Made by a program: the position numbers and the translations under genes. Shown one piece after another: positions 17,251 through 24,517 of a stretch of DNA of 64,000 bases (position 1 is its first letter; the number at the start of each line of letters is the position of its first letter). The notes under the pieces are model-generated. The model did not search any database. It saw only the letters and a program-made list of their open reading frames with translations, and was not told the origin of the DNA. The stretch is from Winogradskyella alexanderae (GTDB taxonomy: Bacteria > Bacteroidota > Bacteroidia > Flavobacteriales > Flavobacteriaceae), in NCBI RefSeq assembly GCF_020166335.1, contig NZ_JAIUJR010000001.1, forward strand, positions 310,001 through 374,000, in the 5' to 3' direction.

Positions 17251-17762
17251 GGTAGATCTAGATAATGCTTAACTTGTATTTTTACCGTTTTGCCCATTAC
17301 AAAACTGCTTCCTCCAACATCAAAATCACGTCTATTAATCTCGAAGCTAGACGAGATTATCTTTTTGTTATTCTGTATCTCAACCAAAACGGGAATTGTG
17401 ATTGCCTTCGCTCTACCCTTTATCGTTAAATTGGCTGAAATCGAGTAATCACTATTCGTTTCCTTCTTTATTTTTGTGCTTTGAAGTATGATGTGCTCAA
17501 ACTTAGCTTGATGAAAATAATCCTCTTTGAGCAGGTGTTCGTCTCTACTGTCAATTCCGGTTTCAATGGATTCAACATCAATCTTACCATAAATTGATAC
17601 TAAATTACCATCAGTATTGAATTCTGTGTTGATTTCAAAAATATTAAAATGCCCATCTACATTAATACCTAGATTTCTAATGACAAAATCAATAGAACTA
17701 GTTGTCTGAGCGTTCCCTAAAAAAGAAACAAGGATAATCAAAACGTGAACCAATCTAACCAC
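17247..17762 (-). CDS. YceI-family lipid-binding protein, first gene of the polyketide operon
   Basis: A 171-residue exported protein with an N-terminal signal peptide (MVRLVHVLIILVSFLGNAQ). The rest fits the YceI lipocalin-like barrel, including VYGKIDVESIETG-like and DYFHQAKFEHI segments, although the usual TGHVxF element is modified. YceI proteins bind isoprenoid quinones and other long lipids in a hydrophobic channel. Placed first in this operon, with an MMPL exporter last, it may carry or shield the hydrophobic product in the periplasm. A weak promoter-like sequence lies just upstream. Confidence 0.82.
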   Translation of the reverse strand: MVRLVHVLIILVSFLGNAQTTSSIDFVIRNLGINVDGHFNIFEINTEFNTDGNLVSIYGKIDVESIETGIDSRDEHLLKEDYFHQAKFEHIILQSTKIKKETNSDYSISANLTIKGRAKAITIPVLVEIQNNKKIISSSFEINRRDFDVGGSSFVMGKTVKIQVKHYLDLP

Positions 17763-17779
17763 AATAGGTGTTTTACTTG

Positions 17780-17806
17780 TGAAGTTACGATAGTTTTTAA
17801 AGCCAA
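17780..17806 (-). promoter_or_regulatory. Weak promoter candidate for the polyketide operon
   Basis: On the minus strand TTG (17806-17804), 16 bases, then TAACTTCA (17787-17780), which matches TAnnTTTG at 5 of its 6 fixed positions. It lies 18 bases before the YceI start codon. The match is incomplete, and readthrough from the upstream Gre-like gene is an alternative. Confidence 0.25.
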
Positions 17807-17824
17807 TAAAGTAATTGCTTCTTT

Positions 17825-18274
17825 TTAAAGAATTTTTGTGATTGTTATTTCCTCATTACGAAATAAAAAGGATTGGTCTGTTGTTTTGCCGGCTATCAGT
17901 GTAGCTATTGGTGACGCCATTGAAATGGCAAAAAAATTTTGATTCTTAAGTTGTATTTCACCTACACTTGTACTTATAAAATAATTTGACAACGTGGTAA
18001 AGACAATGCTGCCAAGTGCGACTTTGCTATGCACTTGTCTTGGATTAATTTTATTTAAGATTTCAAATTGTTTTTGAATTTCTGCTAATTGTTGTCCGGC
18101 TTTTTCTCTTTCTAGCTGTAGCATTGCCCTACCCGTTTCATGCTTATCACCTGCCGTGTTCTTGGTCTCTGAAAGCAAAGCGTTCTGAATGCCTGAAATC
18201 GTTGTTTGAATAACTTTCAGTCTATCATTAAGAATATCTTGAGTACAGTTGTAGAGCTTTTGCTTTAAATTCAT
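17825..18274 (-). CDS. GreA/GreB C-terminal-domain-like protein
   Basis: A 149-residue protein. The first ~75 residues are charged and helical, with the conserved-looking segment AGDKHETGRAMLQLEREKAGQQL, and could form a coiled coil. The C-terminal half (about 80-145, VALGSIVFTTLSNYF ... SMASPIATLIAGKTTDQSFLF) resembles the FKBP-like C-terminal domain of transcript cleavage factors GreA/GreB, in which S-P-x-x-x-x-L-x-G-K is typical. Such proteins are often labelled '3-oxoacyl-ACP synthase' in databases; nothing here supports that. Whether it binds RNA polymerase is unknown. Its start overlaps the oxidase gene end by 4 bases. Confidence 0.6.
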   Translation of the reverse strand: MNLKQKLYNCTQDILNDRLKVIQTTISGIQNALLSETKNTAGDKHETGRAMLQLEREKAGQQLAEIQKQFEILNKINPRQVHSKVALGSIVFTTLSNYFISTSVGEIQLKNQNFFAISMASPIATLIAGKTTDQSFLFRNEEITITKIL

Positions 18275-19386
18275 TCGATTAAATTTGCCAAATCCTTACC
18301 CACAATACTTCCAATGGCAACACCCATACCACCAAGCCTCACACCGCAGAATATATTATTACCCATTGGTTTAACTATAGATTTTTTCTGGTTTCCTACT
18401 CCCATAATACCAGACCAGCTATGTTCAATTTCAAATTTGTGACTAGGAATAATTGTCGTTTTTAATAATTCCTCGAGTTTGTCCTGAATCAATTCTGTTT
18501 CACCAAATTCTGTAGTTTCTTCGCCCTTAAAATCTAAGTTACGGCCACCTCCTAAAAGAATTCTATCATCAATATTTCTAAAATAATAATAACCTCTGTC
18601 TAAATGGAATGTACCCTTTATTTTCAAATTTTCTATAGGCTTTGTGATAAGTACTTGAGCACGTGCTGGTTTCACTTTCTCTTTTATTAGTTCACTTGCG
18701 AAGCCATTGGTTGCTACAAATACTTTTGAGGACTTAATCTCAAAAGCGTCAGTAATAATAATTGCTGAATTTAATCCATCCTCGATCGCATTTACGTGGC
18801 AATTATTCAATACTTTAATTCCGGAGTCAGAGGTTTTCTTAAGTAAGGACGCCATCATTTTCCCAGTATCAATTTGTCCTTCAAATTGGTTAAACACTAA
18901 TGTATCCTCGATATAATTGAAGCCAAATGAATTTTCGTTAAATGAAAATACATCTTCACCGAACAAGGGCTTGAGGAACTTATTGATTGGATCCTTTGAT
19001 TCCACGCATTTATGGTAAAGCGTCTCGTCTTCGTTCAAAAACAACTCATAACCTCCATAAGGCTTATAATCTATTTGATGGTCTCCTAGTGTCTCTCTTA
19101 AAAGCGCTAAACCGTTGATGCGCTTTGAAATTAACTGTAAAACCTCTTCTTCTGAATGATGTTCTAAATCATCGATAATTTCACTTAAGCTCCCAAAACA
19201 TGCAAATCCTGCATTTTTAGTACTTGCACCTTGTGGTAATAAGCCTTTTTCTAACACAAGAATATTGGCATTGGGATAAATTCGTCTTAATTCGAGTGCA
19301 CAACTCAAACCAACAATACCGCTGCCGATTATTGTAAAATCAACATCGGTTAACCACGTTTTTATTTCCCAATAGGATAAATTCAT
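18271..19386 (-). CDS. FAD-dependent oxidoreductase, DAO family (glycine/D-amino-acid oxidase-like)
   Basis: A 371-residue flavoenzyme of the DAO fold. The dinucleotide site is FTIIGSGIVGLSCALELR (about 17-34) with an acidic residue in LVLEKG. Further motifs are KNAGFACFGS, GGYELF and the C-terminal GVRLGGMGVAIGS. It probably oxidises an amine or amino acid, producing an imine and H2O2, but the substrate is unknown. It begins only 5 bases past the terminator of accC, so its own promoter would have to lie in or upstream of that hairpin. It overlaps the Gre-like gene by 4 bases. Confidence 0.85.
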   Translation of the reverse strand: MNLSYWEIKTWLTDVDFTIIGSGIVGLSCALELRRIYPNANILVLEKGLLPQGASTKNAGFACFGSLSEIIDDLEHHSEEEVLQLISKRINGLALLRETLGDHQIDYKPYGGYELFLNEDETLYHKCVESKDPINKFLKPLFGEDVFSFNENSFGFNYIEDTLVFNQFEGQIDTGKMMASLLKKTSDSGIKVLNNCHVNAIEDGLNSAIIITDAFEIKSSKVFVATNGFASELIKEKVKPARAQVLITKPIENLKIKGTFHLDRGYYYFRNIDDRILLGGGRNLDFKGEETTEFGETELIQDKLEELLKTTIIPSHKFEIEHSWSGIMGVGNQKKSIVKPMGNNIFCGVRLGGMGVAIGSIVGKDLANLIE

Positions 19387-19391
19387 AACAT

Positions 19392-19419
19392 AAAAAAAGC
19401 TCCTAAATTTAGGAGCTTT
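19392..19419 (-). terminator. Terminator of the fabH-accB-accC operon
   Basis: A perfect 24-bp palindrome, AAAGCTCCTAAA (19396-19407) and its complement (19408-19419), is flanked on the minus-strand downstream side by a T-run (A at 19392-19398). It follows the accC stop codon and lies just before the start of the DAO-family gene. Confidence 0.85.
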
Positions 19420-19423
19420 CTAT

Positions 19424-20776
19424 TTAATCTTCAAGATCTTCTTTCATTTTAAAATCTTCCATGAATTTAGTGGTATAATTACCCGCTAAATAATCTGGAT
19501 GATCCATCAGTTGTCTGTGGAACGGAATCGTAGTTTTTATTCCTTCAATAACGAACTCATCTAACGCACGTTTCATCTTATTAATTGCCTCTTCTCTTGT
19601 TTGGGCTGTTGTAATTAATTTGGCAATCATTGAATCGTAATTTGGCGGAATACTATAGCCAGCATAAACATGAGTATCTAAACGAACACCGTGTCCACCA
19701 GGAGCGTGTAAAGTGGTAATTTTTCCAGGAGAAGGTCTAAAGTCGTTATACGGATCTTCTGCATTTATACGACACTCTATGGAGTGTAAGTTTGGTGTAT
19801 AATTCTTTCCTGATATCGGAACTCCGGCTGCAACTAATATTTGTTCTCTAATCAGATCAAAATCAATAACCTGCTCGGTGATTGGATGCTCAACTTGAAT
19901 GCGTGTATTCATTTCCATGAAGTAGAAATTTCTGTGTTTGTCTACCAAAAATTCCACTGTACCTGCACCTTCGTAATTAATATATTCGGCTGCTCTTACC
20001 GCGGCCTTACCCATTTTGTCCCGAAGTTCATCTGTCATGAATGGCGAAGGCACTTCTTCCGTTAATTTCTGGTGGCGTCTTTGTATAGAACAATCTCTTT
20101 CGGATAAATGACATGCTTTACCTCTAGAGTCTCCAACAACCTGTATTTCGATATGGCGAGGTTCTTCAATAAGTTTCTCCATATACATATCATCATTACC
20201 AAATGCGGCTTTAGATTCTGTCTTTGCAGATTCCCAAGCTGCCTGTAAATTCTCAGCTTTCCAAACAGCCCGCATTCCTTTGCCTCCACCACCAGCAGAT
20301 GCTTTAAGCATTACAGGATAGCCCATCTCTTTTGCCAATTTTTTGCATTCTTCAAAAGATTGGATTACACCATCACTGCCTGGCACGCAAGGCACTCCGG
20401 CAGCTTTCATTGTAGCCTTTGCGTTGGCCTTATCTCCCATTTTGGAAATCATCTCTTCTGATGCACCAATGAACTTAATACCGTGCTCCTCACAAATTTT
20501 TGAAAACTTCGCGTTTTCTGATAAAAAGCCATATCCAGGATGAATTGCATCTGCATTAGTAATCTCAGCTGCAGCAATAATATTTGACATTTTCAAATAA
20601 GATTCACTACTCGGTGCTGGACCTATGCAAACAGCTTCATCGGCAAATTTAACATGCAAGCTGTCAGCGTCTGCAGTTGAGTATACTGCAACTGTTTTTA
20701 CACCCATTTCTTTACAGGTTCTAATAACACGTAATGCTATTTCACCTCGATTGGCAATCAATATTTTTTTGAACAT
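19424..20776 (-). CDS. accC: Acetyl-CoA carboxylase, biotin carboxylase subunit
   Basis: AccC carboxylates the biotin on AccB using ATP and bicarbonate, the first half of malonyl-CoA synthesis. It is an ATP-grasp enzyme of 450 residues, the normal length. The N-terminal [20 protein letters not shown], the glycine-rich ATP loop [10 protein letters not shown] (about 160-170), the SIQRRHQK segment and [11 protein letters not shown] are all typical. It is downstream of accB but separated from it by about 80 bases that contain an imperfect hairpin, and it ends at a strong terminator. Malonyl-CoA made here feeds both FabH and the type III PKS encoded next door. Confidence 0.97.
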   Translation of the reverse strand: MFKKILIANRGEIALRVIRTCKEMGVKTVAVYSTADADSLHVKFADEAVCIGPAPSSESYLKMSNIIAAAEITNADAIHPGYGFLSENAKFSKICEEHGIKFIGASEEMISKMGDKANAKATMKAAGVPCVPGSDGVIQSFEECKKLAKEMGYPVMLKASAGGGGKGMRAVWKAENLQAAWESAKTESKAAFGNDDMYMEKLIEEPRHIEIQVVGDSRGKACHLSERDCSIQRRHQKLTEEVPSPFMTDELRDKMGKAAVRAAEYINYEGAGTVEFLVDKHRNFYFMEMNTRIQVEHPITEQVIDFDLIREQILVAAGVPISGKNYTPNLHSIECRINAEDPYNDFRPSPGKITTLHAPGGHGVRLDTHVYAGYSIPPNYDSMIAKLITTAQTREEAINKMKRALDEFVIEGIKTTIPFHRQLMDHPDYLAGNYTTKFMEDFKMKEDLED

Positions 20777-20799
20777 AACTTTTGGTTTAAAAATTCAAC

Positions 20800-20848
20800 T
20801 TCCAAACACCAAATTCCAAATAACTGGTTTTGGATTTGTGGATTGGAA
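20800..20848. repeat. Imperfect inverted repeat between accB and accC
   Basis: TTCCAAACACCAAATTCCAA (from 20800) can pair with the downstream arm ending GGATTTGTGGATTGGAA (to 20848) around a short TAACTGG loop, with a few mismatches and shifts. The sequence is built from TTTGGAAT-like words, unlike the rest of the A/T-rich intergenic DNA. It could be an attenuator, an mRNA-processing or stability site in the accB-accC message, or a copy of a dispersed intergenic repeat. It has no T-run and so is not an obvious terminator. Confidence 0.5.
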
Positions 20849-20858
20849 TTTTCAATTG

Positions 20859-21344
20859 TTATGAAGGGTCAACCAAGAACAATGGCTGATCAAATTCAAC
20901 TGGAGAAGCATCATCTACAAGAACTTTAACGATTTTGCCTGTTACCTCGGACTCAATCTCGTTAAACAGCTTCATTGCCTCAATAACACATAGTACATCA
21001 CCTTCTCTAATTTCTGTTCCAACTTCGACAAATACAGGTTTATCAGGTGATGGTTTACGATAAAACGTTCCTATAATAGGAGATTTTATGGTTATATATT
21101 TAGAATCTTCAGCTACTGGAGCTGGAGTACTAGATGCTTCAGAGGTGACAGGTGCGGGAGTTGGTGGCGCTGGTTGAGCCACAACTGGCGCAGCTGCTTG
21201 CATAGGCACTTGTTGCACAATTGTTGTTTCATTTTCTGATCCTGTTCTAATGGTGATTTTAACGTCATCCATTTCAAGCTTAACCTCACTGGCACCTGAC
21301 TTGGCAACAAATTTAATTAAGTTCTGAATTTCCTTTAAATCCAT
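20859..21344 (-). CDS. accB: Acetyl-CoA carboxylase, biotin carboxyl carrier protein
   Basis: AccB carries the carboxybiotin between AccC and the carboxyltransferase. In 161 residues it has an N-terminal helical region, a flexible Ala/Pro-rich linker (about 45-80) and a C-terminal biotinyl domain. The biotinylated residue is Lys125 in EAMKLFNEIES. The start MDLKEIQNLI matches the family. It lies 27 bases after fabH and before accC on the same strand, so fabH-accB-accC are one transcription unit. Confidence 0.97.
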   Translation of the reverse strand: MDLKEIQNLIKFVAKSGASEVKLEMDDVKITIRTGSENETTIVQQVPMQAAAPVVAQPAPPTPAPVTSEASSTPAPVAEDSKYITIKSPIIGTFYRKPSPDKPVFVEVGTEIREGDVLCVIEAMKLFNEIESEVTGKIVKVLVDDASPVEFDQPLFLVDPS

Positions 21345-21371
21345 AGTGTTTAGATTTTTATGTTAGTTAGT

Positions 21372-22373
21372 TTAATGTTGTGTATCGTAGGCCCATTTAT
21401 AATAAATAGAGCCCCAAGTGAAACCGCCTCCAAAAGCTGCAAATATTATGTTATCTCCCTTCTTTAACTGCGTTTCATAATCACGTAAAAGTAATGGCAA
21501 AGTAGCGGAGGTAGTATTTCCATATTTTTGTATGTTCATCATTACTTTTTCGTCTTCAAGTTTAATTCTATGCGCAGTTGCATCTATGATTCGTTTATTT
21601 GCTTGGTGGGCAACTAGCCAATCAACATCATCATTGGTTAAATTATTTCTTTTAAGGATGCGCTCGGCCACATCGGCCATGTTAAAAACGGCATTTTTAA
21701 ATACCGTTTTACCATCTTGGAATACGTAATGTTTTCCATCCTTAAATGTATTTTCGTTAATGGGATAAGAAGATCCTCCATATGTAGCTTGAAGAAATTC
21801 TCTCCCTTCTCCATTACTTCTTAGCAATTCATCTTGTAATCCCAAACTTTCATGGTTCGGTTCAAATAGTACAGCTCCGGCACCATCTCCAAAAATGATA
21901 CAAGTTGCTCTATCCTGGTAGTTTATAAATGAAGAATTCTTGTCTGCTCCAATAAGCAATATTTTTTTATAGCGTCCTGATTCTATGTAAGCTGCTGCTG
22001 TAGACATACCAAATAAAAAACTTGAACATGCCGCTTCCAGATCGTATGAAAACGCATTTACTGCTCCAATTTTTGTTGCCGTATAGGCGGCTGTAGAGGC
22101 GGCTTTCATATCTGGGGTTGCTGTAGAAACAATAACCAGATCTATTTCTTTTGGGTCTAGATTAGTTTTTTGTATGAGGTCTTGAGCGGCTTTAATGGCC
22201 AAAAAAGAGGTGCCTTTTCCTTCTTCTTTTAGAATTCTTCTTTCTTTTATTCCAGTTCGGGTAGTAATCCACTCATCATTTGTGTCTACCATTGTTTCGA
22301 GTATTTTGTTCGTTAAAACAAATTCTGGAACGTAGCCTCCTACGGCTGTAATTGCCGCCGTGATTTTACTCAT
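21372..22373 (-). CDS. fabH: Beta-ketoacyl-ACP synthase III
   Basis: FabH starts fatty-acid synthesis by condensing an acyl-CoA with malonyl-ACP. The catalytic triad is present: Cys116 (LEAACSSFLFG), His in LVAHQANKRI and Asn in KYGNTTSATLP, and the AAFGGGFTWGS C-terminal loop is normal. Length is 333 residues. In Bacteroidota such enzymes often prefer branched starters, giving iso/anteiso fatty acids, but that is not decidable here. A terminator separates it from rpmF upstream, so it probably begins its own operon with accB and accC. Confidence 0.95.
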   Translation of the reverse strand: MSKITAAITAVGGYVPEFVLTNKILETMVDTNDEWITTRTGIKERRILKEEGKGTSFLAIKAAQDLIQKTNLDPKEIDLVIVSTATPDMKAASTAAYTATKIGAVNAFSYDLEAACSSFLFGMSTAAAYIESGRYKKILLIGADKNSSFINYQDRATCIIFGDGAGAVLFEPNHESLGLQDELLRSNGEGREFLQATYGGSSYPINENTFKDGKHYVFQDGKTVFKNAVFNMADVAERILKRNNLTNDDVDWLVAHQANKRIIDATAHRIKLEDEKVMMNIQKYGNTTSATLPLLLRDYETQLKKGDNIIFAAFGGGFTWGSIYYKWAYDTQH

Positions 22374-22500
22374 TATTAGCTTTTAGATTAATTAAAAATA
22401 TTGAAAAAAGGCAGAAATTCTGTGGTTTTTGCCCTTTTTTCGGCAATTTTTGGCAAATTCTTATGCAAATTAAGTGGATTTTGCTCCATTTAAAAAATTA

Positions 22501-22532
22501 AAATAAAAAAAACGCTCACAAGTGAGCGTTTT
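22501..22532 (-). terminator. Terminator after rpmF
   Basis: AAAACGCTCAC (22509-22519) pairs perfectly with GTGAGCGTTTT (22522-22532) around a 2-base loop. On the minus strand a T-run (A at 22501-22510) follows. It lies 20 bases past the rpmF stop codon and separates yceD-rpmF from fabH. Confidence 0.88.
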
Positions 22533-22552
22533 ATTGTATGCATGCATAATAG

Positions 22553-22756
22553 TTATGCTAAATTTTCTTCTTCAGACGTATTGTCAATAAGAACTTGACC
22601 CCTGTAATATAGCTTACCTTCGTGCCAATGCGCTCTATGATATAAATGTGGCTCACCTGTAGTTGGGCAAGTTGCTATTTGAGGAACAGAAGCTTTGTAA
22701 TGAGTTCTTCTTTTATCTCTTCTTGTTCTTGATATTTTACGTTTAGGATGTGCCAT
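22553..22756 (-). CDS. rpmF: 50S ribosomal protein L32
   Basis: L32 is a small protein of the large ribosomal subunit. The 67-residue product begins [20 protein letters not shown], the family's basic N-terminus, and has the middle segment [24 protein letters not shown]. Only one cysteine (CPTTG) is visible, so it is a zinc-independent form lacking the four-Cys ribbon. It follows yceD by 8 bases, the arrangement widely found in bacteria. Confidence 0.97.
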   Translation of the reverse strand: MAHPKRKISRTRRDKRRTHYKASVPQIATCPTTGEPHLYHRAHWHEGKLYYRGQVLIDNTSEEENLA

Positions 22757-22764
22757 TTCAAATG

Positions 22765-23304
22765 TTATTTATCCGTTAATAGTTTTTTTAAATTATTCCA
22801 ACGAGGATCTATTTCCTCTGATTTTTTTGAATCATTTGGGTGTTTTGGACTCAATTCTTCTAATTTTGAAAGTATCTCAGATTGCAAAGTACCGTCCTCA
22901 ATTCCTGGATGCACACGTTTCGCTGGTACCGCCAAAACAATTAATTCGTATATGTATTGTGCAACGTTGATTTCAAATTCTCCGTGAGGTACAATTAGAA
23001 TATCTTCGTTATCATCGTTATAAGATTCTCCAAACTTAACCACCAATTTATACTTGTCCGAGATTGGTTGATTAAAAGGCTCGTTAGTAACATCACAATT
23101 AATGTTAACATCGCCTGTTGCAGTAAAATAGAGCTCTAACAACGTTGATTTCTTCAGGAATCTAATATCAATTTTGATATTAGCATCGTTAAAATCCTCA
23201 TATCCAAAATTAGAAAAGAACGTATTATCAATTTGATAATCAAAATGGTGCTCTCCAATTTTTAGTCCTCTAAAAGGAATAAGAAATTTTTTCATTGCCT
23301 TCAT
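22765..23304 (-). CDS. yceD: YceD/DUF177 family protein
   Basis: YceD-family proteins help 23S rRNA accumulate and ribosomes assemble, and their gene almost always precedes rpmF, as here. I choose the ATG at 23304 ([19 protein letters not shown], 179 residues) over an in-frame start 24 bases upstream. Family members begin this way, and the longer form would place its first codons on the -7 box. Two cysteine-containing and acidic stretches ([11 protein letters not shown]) and the C-terminal WNNLKKL are family-like. Confidence 0.88.
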   Translation of the reverse strand: MKAMKKFLIPFRGLKIGEHHFDYQIDNTFFSNFGYEDFNDANIKIDIRFLKKSTLLELYFTATGDVNINCDVTNEPFNQPISDKYKLVVKFGESYNDDNEDILIVPHGEFEINVAQYIYELIVLAVPAKRVHPGIEDGTLQSEILSKLEELSPKHPNDSKKSEEIDPRWNNLKKLLTDK

Positions 23305-23325
23305 TACCCACACATTTTGAGCGTG

Positions 23326-23333
23326 CAAATATA
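23326..23333 (-). promoter_or_regulatory. Putative -7 promoter element of yceD-rpmF
   Basis: TATATTTG on the minus strand matches TAnnTTTG. It lies 21 bases before the chosen yceD ATG and supports that start. No -33 TTG is seen at the usual spacing. Confidence 0.45.
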
Positions 23334-23381
23334 TAAATTTTACTTTATTTTCCTCTAGATATTAACAAAAAATGTTTATAT

Positions 23382-24422
23382 CTATTTTGTCACTTTCTTC
23401 AACGGGTTTTTACTGTAATGTCTGTATTCCTGTCTATTGCGGAAAATTTCAATGGCTGTGTATATTGCACGTTTGAAAGAAGTCTCATTTGCCTCACCTT
23501 TCCCGGCGATTTCATAGGCTGTTCCATGGTCGGGCGACGTTCTTACCCGGCCTAATCCTGCGGTATAATTAACCCCTTCTCCAAAAGCCAGTGTTTTAAA
23601 AGGAATAAGGCCTTGATCATGGTACGATGCAACAACAGCATCAAACGATTTATAAGTATTGGAACCGAAGAAACTATCTGCGGAGTAAGGTCCATAAACC
23701 AATTCGCCTTTATTTTTTATTTTTTCAATGGTTGGTCTTAATACTTCATCATCCTCTTTTCCAATAACACCACTATCTCCCGCATGTGGATTAACTGCTA
23801 GTACGGCCACTTTTGGTTTGGGTATGCCAAAGTCTTGCTTTAAGGATTTGAGTACAATATTAAGTTTGCTATTGATTAACTCTTCGTTTATGTGATTAGA
23901 AGCATCTTTTAAGGGCACGTGATCTGTTAGAAGGCCCACTCTCAAGTTATCTGACACCATAAACATCAAGCTTTTCCCTTCAAGTTCTTTGGCTAGATAA
24001 TCTGTGTGCCCAGGAAAGTTAAAATCTTTGGATTGTATGTTGTGCTTGTTAATTGGAGCTGTTACCAATACATCTACGCTTCCCTCCTTTAACGCTTTGG
24101 TGGCTGCCTTCAGAGACCGTATGGCGTATTCTCCAATTTTAGTGTTTGCCCTGCCAAATTCTATCTTTACGGGCTCTTTCCAAACATTTACAACATTAAC
24201 CTTTCCATGCACTACCTTATCTGCGTTATCTATATTGAAAAAACTTATTTTACTATTTAAATGATTTTTAAAGAATTGCATCGTTTTTCCAGATGCGAAA
24301 ATTACCGGTGTGTTTAACTCTAGCATTCTCGTGTCTTCATAGGTTTTGATAATTATTTCAGGGCCAATGCCATTTAAATCCCCAACCGAAATCCCAACAA
24401 TGATTTTTTTCTCCCGTTTCAT
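23382..24422 (-). CDS. pdxA: 4-hydroxythreonine-4-phosphate dehydrogenase
   Basis: PdxA oxidises 4-phosphohydroxy-L-threonine in the pathway to pyridoxal 5'-phosphate, using NAD and a metal ion. The 346 residues begin with IIVGISVGDLNGIGPEI, the family's nucleotide-binding start. The metal-binding histidines are in FPGHTDYL, LLTDHVPLKD and VASYHDQGLIPFK. Length is typical. It is transcribed away from ribE across a 95-base region with two facing -7 boxes, and is followed by yceD with no terminator, so both may share a transcript as well as having separate promoters. Confidence 0.96.
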   Translation of the reverse strand: MKREKKIIVGISVGDLNGIGPEIIIKTYEDTRMLELNTPVIFASGKTMQFFKNHLNSKISFFNIDNADKVVHGKVNVVNVWKEPVKIEFGRANTKIGEYAIRSLKAATKALKEGSVDVLVTAPINKHNIQSKDFNFPGHTDYLAKELEGKSLMFMVSDNLRVGLLTDHVPLKDASNHINEELINSKLNIVLKSLKQDFGIPKPKVAVLAVNPHAGDSGVIGKEDDEVLRPTIEKIKNKGELVYGPYSADSFFGSNTYKSFDAVVASYHDQGLIPFKTLAFGEGVNYTAGLGRVRTSPDHGTAYEIAGKGEANETSFKRAIYTAIEIFRNRQEYRHYSKNPLKKVTK

Positions 24423-24477
24423 ACCAAATGATCCTATTTTTTAATTAAAAAACTACTCAGGAATTGTACTATGTGCG

Positions 24478-24499
24478 TAACTTTGTAAATGCAAATTTA
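24478..24499. promoter_or_regulatory. Face-to-face -7 boxes of ribE and pdxA
   Basis: TAACTTTG at 24478-24485 (plus strand, towards ribE) and TAAATTTG at 24499-24492 (minus strand, towards pdxA) face each other across 6 bases. Each predicted start site would fall in or beside the other box, so RNA polymerase could not occupy both at once. No -33 TTG at usual spacing was found for either. Confidence 0.4.
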
Positions 24500-24517
24500 A
24501 CTAAATAAAGTACAACC

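Noticed and set aside
17825..18274. 3-oxoacyl-ACP synthase
   Set aside because: It has no thiolase-fold active-site cysteine or histidine and is far too short; the C-terminal half resembles Gre factors instead.
24423..24517. FMN riboswitch in front of ribE
   Set aside because: The gap is only 95 bases and holds none of the conserved FMN-aptamer helices; a riboswitch of about 120 bases does not fit.
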